Shown piece after piece: positions 17,306 to 26,320 of a stretch of 64,000 bases of DNA (the stretch's first letter is position 1; every line of letters starts with the position of its first letter). A program made the translations under genes and the position numbers. The stretch is from NCBI GenBank assembly GCA_030151255.1, contig JASLED010000070.1, forward strand, positions 62,001 through 126,000. Direction: 5' to 3'. Source of the DNA: Flavobacterium sp. (GTDB lineage: Bacteria > Bacteroidota > Bacteroidia > Flavobacteriales > Flavobacteriaceae). A model generated the notes under the pieces. It was given only the letters and a program-made list of their open reading frames with translations, ran no database searches and was not told the DNA's origin.

Positions 17306-18621
17306 TATTTTCGTAAACTTTCTAATAATTCAACAACAGCACTATGAGAAACAACATTTTTTTCAAAATGCGCAACCACTTTCACTCGTTCAGCATCAGT
17401 TGCTTCAAATTGATTTAAGATATTCATCAAATGCATTTTCATATGTCCTTGTTGAATTCCTGTTGTTGTAAGCGATTTTACCGCAGCAAAATTTTGCGCC
17501 AAACCAGCTACTGCAATAATTTGCATTAATTCTGTAGCAGATGGTTTTTGCAACATTTGCAATGCTACTTTTACCATTGGATGCAAAGAAGTAAGTCCGC
17601 CCACTGTGCCAATTGCTAAAGGTAAATCAATCCAAAATTTAAAAATTCCATCTTCAATAGATGCGTGCGACAAACTGCTATATCTTCCATTTCTCGCTGC
17701 ATAAGCATGAACTCCAGCTTCAATAGCTCTAAAATCGTTTCCGGTTGCAACTACAACTGCATCCACTCCATTCATTATCCCTTTATTATGTGTAACAGCT
17801 CTAAAAGGCTCTACTTCGGCGATGCGAACTGCCTGAACGAATTTTTCTGCAAAAAGCATCGGGTTTTTAATATCTTTTCCTTTCAAATCTTCTACAGAAC
17901 AAGAAACTTCTGCCCGAACTACGCAATTTGGAACGTAATTAGACAAAATACTCATCACAACGTCAATTGCTTTTTCTTCTTCAGAAAATTCGTCATAAAA
18001 AAGTGCTTGTTGTTTTAAAGTAGTTGAAATTTGCTCTAAACAAGAATTGATGAAATTTGCTCCCATACTATCCTTGGTTTCGAACGTAACGTGTAATTGA
18101 TAATAATTATCTATCTCGGATGTTTTATCTCTCAACTGAATAGCTAAAATTCCACCGCCTCTTTTTTGCATATTTTGCGTAATAGAATTGGTGTCTTTTA
18201 AAAATACAGATTGAATACTTTCGATGAAACGCGCTAATTTTTCTTTGCTTCCCTTATATATAAAGTGAACTTGTCCTATTTTTTCGGTGCCTAAAATTGT
18301 GGTTTTAAATCCGCCACGCTCCGACCAAAATTTTGCTGCTTTAGAAGCTGCTGCAACCACCGAACTTTCTTCGATAACCATTGGCACGGTGTACCATTTA
18401 TCATTAATTAAAAAATTGGGAGCTACACCAAATGGCAAATAAAAATTGGTAATTGTATTTTCGATAAATTCATCGTGAAGCTTTTGAAGTTGCTCGTCAG
18501 AATTCCAATATTTTGTAATTAAATCAATAATTTCTGTATTATTATTAAAATAAGTACTTACAATCCAATCAATCTTTTCTTGTTTTGATCGTTTCGAAAA
18601 TCTATTAATACTACCGCTCAT
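17305..18621 (-). CDS. mvaA: Hydroxymethylglutaryl-CoA reductase, class II
   Basis: Interconverts HMG-CoA and mevalonate. At 438 residues and without membrane helices it is the class II (so-called degradative) type, which flavobacteria use for biosynthesis. The catalytic Glu lies in VPMVIEESSVVAAASKAAKF; the Lys and Asp of the core are in HNKGIMNGVDAVVVATGND; the general-acid His is in the flap GIQQGHMKMH. A segment usually DAMGAN reads DSMGAN. First gene of a two-gene operon with the GHMP kinase. Confidence 0.93.
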   Translation of the reverse strand: MSGSINRFSKRSKQEKIDWIVSTYFNNNTEIIDLITKYWNSDEQLQKLHDEFIENTITNFYLPFGVAPNFLINDKWYTVPMVIEESSVVAAASKAAKFWSERGGFKTTILGTEKIGQVHFIYKGSKEKLARFIESIQSVFLKDTNSITQNMQKRGGGILAIQLRDKTSEIDNYYQLHVTFETKDSMGANFINSCLEQISTTLKQQALFYDEFSEEEKAIDVVMSILSNYVPNCVVRAEVSCSVEDLKGKDIKNPMLFAEKFVQAVRIAEVEPFRAVTHNKGIMNGVDAVVVATGNDFRAIEAGVHAYAARNGRYSSLSHASIEDGIFKFWIDLPLAIGTVGGLTSLHPMVKVALQMLQKPSATELMQIIAVAGLAQNFAAVKSLTTTGIQQGHMKMHLMNILNQFEATDAERVKVVAHFEKNVVSHSAVVELLESLRK

Positions 18622-18640
18622 TTTATCTATATTTTAACTG

Positions 18641-18648
18641 CAAAGATA
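18641..18648 (-). promoter_or_regulatory. Candidate mvaA promoter -7 box
   Basis: Minus-strand TATCTTTG, 19 bases before the mvaA start. No -33 match seen. Confidence 0.4.
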
Positions 18649-18857
18649 AAAATTAATACAATGCACTACACTTTGTATAAATAACAAATACATGGCTATT
18701 ACTTGTTTTGCAATTTATACTTTTGGTAAATTGAATTCTATAAAATTGCGAATTATACAACTCAAAAAGGTTGTCTATTCAAGTTAATTTTAAAAAAAAT
18801 TGGTACAACTCATATTTTTTCATTAAAATTGAGGGTTTTTTCGATTAATTTTAAACC

Positions 18858-21023
18858 ATGAAACACTTAAAAATTACTGCTCTACTGTTTGCTTTAATAA
18901 CACAAATTGGAGTTGCTCAGAAAAAAATTGAGTTACAAGAAATTTGGAACGGCACTTTTAGAACAGAAACCTTACAGTCTGTAAATGCATTAGTTAACTC
19001 AAATAGTTATGCAAGAATAGATCATATTTCAAAAAATCATCAGGCTATAAATCTATATGATTTTGCAACATTGCAAAAAACCAAAACAATATTTAGCAAT
19101 GAAGCTTTTCCTGAGATTAAATCAATCGAAAATTATGTGTTTGATACTAAAGAAGAACAGGTTTTAATAGGAACAAACACCACTCCTATCTATCGTCGTT
19201 CATTTTTAGCTGATTATTATTTATTTAACCCAAATAGTAATAATGTGGTTAAAATAGCAGACCATCCGATAATAGAACCATTATTTTCTCCAGACGGAAC
19301 TAAGATTGCTTATGCTTATCAGAATAATTTATTTATTTATGATATAACTTCGAAAACAACTACGCAGATTACTAATGATGGGAAGAAAAATCACATCATT
19401 AATGGTATTTCTGACTGGGTTTATGAAGAAGAATTTAGTATTATTAGAATGTTTGATTGGAACGCAACAGGAACGCAACTTGCTTATGTAAAATTTGACG
19501 AAACTGATGTACCAGAATATTCAATGGATGTTTATGGAACAGGATTATATCCTACTCAAGATAAATTCAAATATCCAAAAGCAGGTGAAAAGAATGCAGA
19601 AGTATCTCTTTACACCTATTCAACCGATACAAAAAAAACGAACAAAATTAATTTAAGCGAATTTTCTGACTTTTATATTCCTCGTATAAAATGGACTAAT
19701 GACAGCAATTTATTAAGTGTTCAAATAATTAACAGACATCAAAACGACCTAAAGTTATTTTTTGTAAATGCAAAAACTTTAGATAAAAAGCTAATTGTTA
19801 ATGAAACAGATAAAGCTTATGTTGATGTTCATACATTGAATTTTTTAGACAATAACGATTTTATTTGGCTAAGCGAAAGAGATGGATACAACCATTTGTA
19901 TTATTATAATAAAGATGGAAAGTTACTTAATCAAATTACAAAAGGTAATTGGGAAGTAACTGATTATTATGGAATTGATCCAAAAGCTAAAAAACTATAC
20001 TTTCAATCGGTAGAAAGAGGGTCTATTTATAGAGATATCTATTCTATTGACTTAAACGGTAAAAACAAAAAACTTTTATCGAGCAACAAAGGCACCAACA
20101 ATGCTGTGTTTAGTCCTAACTTTGATGTATATATTCAAACGTATTCAACTGCCACACAAGCACCAACATATACGTTAACTGATGCAAAATCAGGTAAAAT
20201 TGTAAAAAAGATATTAGACAATCAGACATTACAAGAAAAATTAAAAGATTATCAATTACCAACTAAAGAATTTACACAAATTCCGACTGTAAACGGAATT
20301 ATGCTAAATGCTTGGATAATGAAACCTGCAAATTTTGATGCTTCTAAAAAATACCCTGTTTTAATGTATCAATACAGCGGACCAGGTTCTCAACAAGTAG
20401 CTGACAAATGGTTTGATTCTAACGATTACTGGCATGCAATGCTTACGGAAAAAGGATACATTGTTGTAACAGTTGACGGACGAGGTACAGGATATAGAGG
20501 TGCAGATTTTAAAAAAGTAACTCAATACGAATTAGGAAAATATGAAGTAGAAGATCAAATAGAGTCTGCAAAATACTTAGCAAATCAGCCTTATGTTGAT
20601 GCAAACAGAATTGGTATTTGGGGATGGAGCTATGGTGGATTTATGTCTACAAATGCAATATTAAAAGGAAACGATGTATTTAAGGTTGCAATTGCAGTTG
20701 CACCTGTTATTAACTGGAGAATGTACGATTCTATTTATACAGAACGCTACATGAAAACACCACAAGAAAATCCTTCAGGATATGACGATAATTCGCCTTT
20801 TTTCTTTGCCGATCAATTAAAAGGACGCTATTTATTAGTACACGGTACTGCTGATGACAATGTACACGTACAAAATGCAATGGCAATGATTGAAACTTTG
20901 GTGCAGCACAACAAAGATTTTGATTGGTTAATTTATCCTGATAAGAATCACGGAATTTATGGCGGAAATACTCGCCTTCAACTTTATACCAAAATGACTA
21001 ATTTTATTTTAAATAACTTGTAG
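18858..21023 (+). CDS. Dipeptidyl peptidase IV (S9B)
   Basis: Periplasmic serine peptidase releasing dipeptides with Pro/Ala in second position. 721 residues: signal peptide ending GVAQ (residue 21), an N-terminal beta-propeller with the double-Glu motif DWVYEEEF (E190-E192) that holds the free substrate N-terminus, and an alpha/beta hydrolase domain. The nucleophile is S591 in GWSYGG, the Asp is in HGTADDNVH (about 666) and H698 is in KNHG. The following genes encode di/tripeptide transporters, so its products are probably imported at once. Confidence 0.95.
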   Translation: MKHLKITALLFALITQIGVAQKKIELQEIWNGTFRTETLQSVNALVNSNSYARIDHISKNHQAINLYDFATLQKTKTIFSNEAFPEIKSIENYVFDTKEEQVLIGTNTTPIYRRSFLADYYLFNPNSNNVVKIADHPIIEPLFSPDGTKIAYAYQNNLFIYDITSKTTTQITNDGKKNHIINGISDWVYEEEFSIIRMFDWNATGTQLAYVKFDETDVPEYSMDVYGTGLYPTQDKFKYPKAGEKNAEVSLYTYSTDTKKTNKINLSEFSDFYIPRIKWTNDSNLLSVQIINRHQNDLKLFFVNAKTLDKKLIVNETDKAYVDVHTLNFLDNNDFIWLSERDGYNHLYYYNKDGKLLNQITKGNWEVTDYYGIDPKAKKLYFQSVERGSIYRDIYSIDLNGKNKKLLSSNKGTNNAVFSPNFDVYIQTYSTATQAPTYTLTDAKSGKIVKKILDNQTLQEKLKDYQLPTKEFTQIPTVNGIMLNAWIMKPANFDASKKYPVLMYQYSGPGSQQVADKWFDSNDYWHAMLTEKGYIVVTVDGRGTGYRGADFKKVTQYELGKYEVEDQIESAKYLANQPYVDANRIGIWGWSYGGFMSTNAILKGNDVFKVAIAVAPVINWRMYDSIYTERYMKTPQENPSGYDDNSPFFFADQLKGRYLLVHGTADDNVHVQNAMAMIETLVQHNKDFDWLIYPDKNHGIYGGNTRLQLYTKMTNFILNNL

Positions 21024-21096
21024 TCTATTCATTCAAACAAACTAATACAAACACTGGTTTTTCTCCTTACTGAAAAACTACCTTAATTTTTTTTAA

Positions 21097-22869
21097 ATGG
21101 CGGCAGAAACAGCTACTCAATCAGACCTATTTAAGTCAAATGTCTTGGGACATCCATCAGGTCTATTCGTTCTTTTCTTCACAGAAATGTGGGAGCGTTT
21201 CTCTTTCTACGGAATGAGAGTTTTATTAATTCAATTTTTAACTGCTCAGGTTATTTTTGGCAGTGAATTTTCTGGATGGGGTTGGTCTGCAGAACAAGCT
21301 GGTGCTTTATACGGAACGTATGCTATGTTGTTATATCTTACACCAATATTAGGTGGTGTTATTGCAGATAAATATATTGGTTCTCGTTGGGCAGTAATTA
21401 TTGGGGCAATAATTATGACGGTAGGTCACGCATCAATGGCAGCAGAAGGAATATCTAAAATTTGGTTCTTCATTGGACTAGCATGTCTTGTTATCGGAAC
21501 AGGGTTTTTTAAACCAAATATGCCTTCTATCCTAGGAGAAATGTATAAATCATTACCAGACAAAAAAGATGGTGCTTATACTATTTTCTACATGGGAGTA
21601 AACTCTGGTGCTTTCTTCGGAATGATGCTTTGTGGATACTTAGCAGAAACAAAAGGATGGCATTATGGATTTGGTTTGGCAGGTATTTTCATGTTATTAG
21701 GTACCATTCAATTTTGGTTAGCAAAACCATTATTTGGAAATTTAGGAGAAGTAAAAAAAGATGATGCTACTGTAGCAAAAACTGCAGAGGAAATTGCAGA
21801 AGAAAAAGAAACTAAAAACCCTTATACAGTTATTGATTATGTTTTAATTGCAATTGTTTCGGTAATTGGTTTATTATATGCTTTTAACGATCCGTTATCT
21901 AAAAACGGCGTTTTTGATTTATTCGAATCTTTAGACACTCCATTCTTAAGAGGACAAAATATAATGGCTATTCTAGCTTTAATTGTTTTCTTATACTTGG
22001 TAATTTCACGTATTCTACGCTACGGAAAAATAATTAGAGACAGAATGTTTGCTGTAATTTTATTAGCGTTCTTCTTAATGTTCTTTTTTATGAGTTTTGA
22101 GCAAGGTGCAACATCTTTGGTGTTAGTTGCTAGAGATTATGTAGATCGCTCATTAGAAGGAACAGCATTATTAACATTTAATATTATCAATACATGTTTA
22201 ACAGTTATTCCATTGTTAATCATTTCTTGGGTATTAGTGTTGCTAGCAAAAGCTACTTGGAGCAAAATTGCTTTATCAAACATAATTTTATTCCTTTGTT
22301 TTGCAGGTATTTGGGCAATGGCTATTTATATGCTAAATGCAGAGCTTAACAAAGAAGTTTCTCAAATTACAGTTTCTTGGTTTTCAATCTTAAACTCGTT
22401 CTTTATCATCTCTTTAGCATCAACAGTTTCTAAACTTTGGGACTCTAAACACAACCCACCAGCAGCATTCAAATATGGTATCGGATTATTATTTGTTGCT
22501 ATTGGTTTCTTAATTTTAGGTCTTGGATCTATGGGATTAGGAGAAGGTGTAAAAATGTCGATGATATTTTTAGTATTAACATACTTATTCCATACATTAG
22601 GAGAATTATTTATCTCGCCAGTTGGCTTGTCATATGTATCTAAATTAGTACCAGGAAAAATGCTTGCATTTATGTTTGGTATGTGGTATTTAGCATTGGC
22701 AATTGCTCAAAAATTTGCTGCAATTCTAGGAGGTCAGGTTGAAAATATTAAGGCAGAATACTCTTTAGCACATTTCTTCTTCTTATTTACACTTATTCCT
22801 GCAGCAGCTGGAGTTATAGTAATGTTGATTAATCCGTTATTGAAAAAATTAATGCACGGAATTAAATAA
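21097..22869 (+). CDS. POT/PTR2 proton-coupled oligopeptide transporter (copy 1)
   Basis: Inner-membrane di/tripeptide:proton symporter of 590 residues with about 14 membrane helices. The POT motif E30-x-x-E33-R34-F is intact in FFTEMWERFSFYGMR. The second signature FYMGVNSGAFFG is present, as is EQGATSLV. It follows the dipeptidyl peptidase gene by 73 bases and is 38 bases before a second POT gene. It is very similar along its length to copy 4 (26321). Confidence 0.93.
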   Translation: MAAETATQSDLFKSNVLGHPSGLFVLFFTEMWERFSFYGMRVLLIQFLTAQVIFGSEFSGWGWSAEQAGALYGTYAMLLYLTPILGGVIADKYIGSRWAVIIGAIIMTVGHASMAAEGISKIWFFIGLACLVIGTGFFKPNMPSILGEMYKSLPDKKDGAYTIFYMGVNSGAFFGMMLCGYLAETKGWHYGFGLAGIFMLLGTIQFWLAKPLFGNLGEVKKDDATVAKTAEEIAEEKETKNPYTVIDYVLIAIVSVIGLLYAFNDPLSKNGVFDLFESLDTPFLRGQNIMAILALIVFLYLVISRILRYGKIIRDRMFAVILLAFFLMFFFMSFEQGATSLVLVARDYVDRSLEGTALLTFNIINTCLTVIPLLIISWVLVLLAKATWSKIALSNIILFLCFAGIWAMAIYMLNAELNKEVSQITVSWFSILNSFFIISLASTVSKLWDSKHNPPAAFKYGIGLLFVAIGFLILGLGSMGLGEGVKMSMIFLVLTYLFHTLGELFISPVGLSYVSKLVPGKMLAFMFGMWYLALAIAQKFAAILGGQVENIKAEYSLAHFFFLFTLIPAAAGVIVMLINPLLKKLMHGIK

Positions 22870-22907
22870 CGCCCTGAATTTGAAAAAAACAATAATTCTA
22901 TAAGACA

Positions 22908-24446
22908 ATGAGTCAAACACAAACATTAGAAGAAATCCAAGAGTTTTCGGGTAAATATCCGAAACAGATTTGGGGACTATTTTTCTCTGAAATGTGGGAG
23001 CGTTTTTGCTTCTACGGAATGAGAGGAATGTTAGTTTTCTTTATGATTAGCCAACTAAACTTTGAAGACGGACAAGCTAATTTACAATATGGGGCTACTC
23101 AAGCCTTTGTATACGCTTTTACATTCTTAGGAGGTATCTTTGCTGATAAAATTTTAGGTTTTAGAAAATCGCTTTTTTGGGGTGGATTAATGATGATTTT
23201 AGGAAGTATTATTCTTTCTATTGATCCGCATAAATTTTTCTTTGTAGGAATTGCTTTCACTGTAATTGGTACTGGTTTCTTTAAACCAAATATTTCTACA
23301 ATGGTAGGAAAGTTATATAAAAAAGGAGATGATCGTACAGATGCTGGTTTCTCGCTTTTCTACGCAGGAATTAACCTAGGGGCTTTATTAGGAGGATATT
23401 TATGTATTGCTATTGGTAAAGGTCAAATTTTTTCTGATTTAATTGACGAAGCTCATCGTTGGAATGTTGCTTTTGGTTTAGCTGCAATTGTAATGATTGT
23501 AAGTTTAATCAACTTTGTGTTTACAAAAAGACATTTAGGACCAATTGGTTTACAGCCAACACAAGTAAATTCAAACGGAGAAACAACAAAAATGCCGTTA
23601 TGGAAAGAAGTTGGAACATATATTCTAACATTTGCAATGGTTCCTGTAATTGTATTTATGATTGACAATACAGAATACACCGCTTACTTCATGTACACTG
23701 TTGGGCCATTAGCATTGATTTACTTATTCTATGAAATGACAAAGTTAACAGGTGCTGAACGCAAAAAAATTATTGCTGCTTTAGTATTTATTTTCTTTTC
23801 TGTTTTATTCTTTGCTATTTACGAACAAGCAGGAGGATCATTAAGCATCTTTGCTGCTAAAAACTTAACACCTGATTTATTGGGTATGCATTTAGATCCG
23901 AATGGTGTAAATAACTCTGGAGGTGCATTCTTTATCATCTTCATTGCACCACTTTTAGGATTACTTTGGATTTGGATGGCGAAAAAAAGAATTGAACCAA
24001 ACACGGTAATGAAATTCGGAATTGGATTTATTTTATTAGGTTTAGGTTTCTATGCTTTATTCGGAACAAGATTTTTTGCCGATGCAGCAGGTATGACTTC
24101 TTTAGACTTCTTTACCTTCGCATTATTAATCATTACTTTGGGTGAGCTTTGTTTGTCGCCAATCGGATTATCGATCATGACAAAATTATCTACAGCTAAC
24201 TTACAAGGAATGATGATGGGAATGTGGTTCTTAGCAAGTGCTTACGGACAATATGTGGCAGGTATTATTGGAGCTTCATTATCTTCAAATCTTTCTAATG
24301 AAACTACAGGTAATAATCCAAACTACGATGCGCTTATTGCATACACAGATGGTTACAAAGAATTAGGTTTATATGCAGTTATTGCTGGGGTAATTTTAAT
24401 AGCTTTATCTCCAATAATGAAAAAATTAATGCAAGAAGTAAAATAA
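22908..24446 (+). CDS. POT/PTR2 oligopeptide transporter (copy 2)
   Basis: 512 residues, with the POT motif E28-x-x-E31-R32-F in FSEMWERFCFYGMR and FYAGINLGALLG as second signature. It is the most compact of the four. The C-terminus KKLMQEVK resembles that of copies 1 and 4. Ends with a strong terminator, so copies 1-2 and the peptidase probably form one transcription unit. Confidence 0.93.
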   Translation: MSQTQTLEEIQEFSGKYPKQIWGLFFSEMWERFCFYGMRGMLVFFMISQLNFEDGQANLQYGATQAFVYAFTFLGGIFADKILGFRKSLFWGGLMMILGSIILSIDPHKFFFVGIAFTVIGTGFFKPNISTMVGKLYKKGDDRTDAGFSLFYAGINLGALLGGYLCIAIGKGQIFSDLIDEAHRWNVAFGLAAIVMIVSLINFVFTKRHLGPIGLQPTQVNSNGETTKMPLWKEVGTYILTFAMVPVIVFMIDNTEYTAYFMYTVGPLALIYLFYEMTKLTGAERKKIIAALVFIFFSVLFFAIYEQAGGSLSIFAAKNLTPDLLGMHLDPNGVNNSGGAFFIIFIAPLLGLLWIWMAKKRIEPNTVMKFGIGFILLGLGFYALFGTRFFADAAGMTSLDFFTFALLIITLGELCLSPIGLSIMTKLSTANLQGMMMGMWFLASAYGQYVAGIIGASLSSNLSNETTGNNPNYDALIAYTDGYKELGLYAVIAGVILIALSPIMKKLMQEVK

Positions 24447-24465
24447 TTTTTTTCTATATCATATT

Positions 24466-24500
24466 AAAAAGAGGACGCCCAAAAGGTTGTCCTCTTTTTT
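24466..24500 (+). terminator. Terminator after POT copy 2
   Basis: Stem GAGGAC/GTCCTC flanked by A- and T-runs. Confidence 0.85.
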
Positions 24501-24586
24501 AATTGCATTTTTAACATCTATCGTAATGTTTAAATCCTATTTTGGAATTAACTTAGGCATCTTTTAAATTGTTAATACAAACAACT

Positions 24587-26224
24587 ATGGCACAAAACGA
24601 AAAAGGTTTTTTAAAAACCTTAGGTTCATTCAATGGTAATTTCTGGATTGCCAGTTTCATGGAATTAATGGAGCGCTGGGCATGGTACGGAATTTATACT
24701 TTATTAGGTCTTTATTTAGTTGGATCTACTGATATGGGTGGGTTAGGATTTGACCATGTGCAAAAAGGAAGTATAATGGGTAACATTGTTGGTATTTTAT
24801 ACTTTCTTCCTTTATTCTTTGGGGTAATTGCCGATAGAATTGGTTATAAAATTTCATTAACCATTTCATTCATCATAATGATTACTGGTTATTATCTACT
24901 TGGAGAAGTAACAAGCTATTGGGGCGTATATATGGTATTTTTACTAGTTGCAGTTGGAGCAGCCTTCTTTAAACCTGTTGCTTCAGCAATTGTAGCAAGG
25001 AATACAGATGAAACTACTGGAACTATAGGTTTTGGTATTTTCTATATGATGGTAAACATTGGTGGATTTGTTGGTCCTGGAATGTCTTCATTTTTACGTA
25101 CTATTTTTGGTTGGAAAATTATCTTTATTCAAGCTGCTGTAGTTATTGCTATCAACTTAGTTATCTTATTAATTTTCTATAAAGAACCAAAAACTGAAAA
25201 GCCAAAAGACTCAATCGGAAAAGCCATTTCAGATTCTATAATGGGAATTTTTGAAGCGCTGAAAGATATTCGTTTAGGATTATTGCTATTGTTGATGATT
25301 GGTTTCTGGACAATGTTCAATCAATTATTCAACACATTGCCAAACTTTATTGAAGATTGGGTAAACTCATCAGCACTAAGCACTTGGATTAATGAAAACT
25401 TACCTTCATTGGCCAATTTATTAACGCAAAACGGACAAGTAAAACCAGAATGGTTTACAAATATTGATTCTTTCATGATTATTATTTGTCAGGTATTCAT
25501 TTCTTACTTTGTAACAAAAATGCGCCATATCAATGCAGTAATCCGCGGAGCTATTATTGCAAGTATCGGAGTTGGTTTAACGTTTTATACCAGCAACCCT
25601 TTATTTGCTATTTTAGGAACGATGATTTTCTCTATAGGAGAAATGATGTCGAGCCCAACAGTTTCGTCATTCATTGCATTAATTACTCCAAAAGGAAAAG
25701 AAGGTTTATATCAAGGAACTTACTTTTTGCCTGTTGCAGCAAGTTATTTTGTTACCAGTTATATTTCAGGAACATTATACCAAAAATGGTCTGATAAATT
25801 ATCTTTATTAAAAAGAGAAATGACTAACAGACATATTGAAATGCCTGAAGTTGTAAGTCACGAACAATTTATTGAACAAGGCGCCAAAGTGCTAAACATG
25901 CCTATTTCTGCCTTTGAAAAGCAATTTAATCTAAAATCAGAAAGCATAGACTGGTCAACAGTTATTCAATCTTTCAAAGATTTTGCACAAGCAAAAAGCA
26001 TCGATATTAGTCAAATTCACTTTCCTTTTTCTAAAAATGAATATTTTGCTTTAGCAGAACAAAAATTACATATGGGACATTGGGAAATGACACAAATGTT
26101 GTGGGATACTTATCAGCCTAATAAATTGTGGTTTGTTATTTTTGGTATCGGAATGTTTTCTGTTATATCATTAGTGATTTATGACAAATTGATAATAAAA
26201 CCTCTTGAAAAAAAACAATCCTAA
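24587..26224 (+). CDS. Divergent POT-like MFS transporter (copy 3)
   Basis: 545 residues from ATG 24587 (MAQNEKGF); an in-frame TTG at 24569 is not needed. The POT motif is changed to E26-x-x-E29-R30-W (MELMERWAWYG) and the second signature to FYMMVNIGGFVG. A soluble insertion of about 110 residues (KREMTNRHIEMPEVV to WEMTQMLWDTYQ) lies between the penultimate and last membrane helices. Probably a peptide transporter with altered specificity; it could transport something else. Confidence 0.82.
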   Translation: MAQNEKGFLKTLGSFNGNFWIASFMELMERWAWYGIYTLLGLYLVGSTDMGGLGFDHVQKGSIMGNIVGILYFLPLFFGVIADRIGYKISLTISFIIMITGYYLLGEVTSYWGVYMVFLLVAVGAAFFKPVASAIVARNTDETTGTIGFGIFYMMVNIGGFVGPGMSSFLRTIFGWKIIFIQAAVVIAINLVILLIFYKEPKTEKPKDSIGKAISDSIMGIFEALKDIRLGLLLLLMIGFWTMFNQLFNTLPNFIEDWVNSSALSTWINENLPSLANLLTQNGQVKPEWFTNIDSFMIIICQVFISYFVTKMRHINAVIRGAIIASIGVGLTFYTSNPLFAILGTMIFSIGEMMSSPTVSSFIALITPKGKEGLYQGTYFLPVAASYFVTSYISGTLYQKWSDKLSLLKREMTNRHIEMPEVVSHEQFIEQGAKVLNMPISAFEKQFNLKSESIDWSTVIQSFKDFAQAKSIDISQIHFPFSKNEYFALAEQKLHMGHWEMTQMLWDTYQPNKLWFVIFGIGMFSVISLVIYDKLIIKPLEKKQS

Positions 26225-26261
26225 AAAAATAGCTTAAAACAAAAATGCAATTCTCTGATTT

Positions 26262-26294
26262 TTTGTCCAAATAAGATAAATTTAGTTATCTTAC
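26262..26294 (+). promoter_or_regulatory. Candidate promoter of POT copy 4
   Basis: TTTG (26262-26265), 21-base spacer, TATCTTAC (26287-26294), one base off TAnnTTTG at the seventh and at the last position. About 26 bases before the ATG. Confidence 0.35.
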
Positions 26295-26320
26295 CCTCCG
26301 AAAATATAAAATAACATAAT

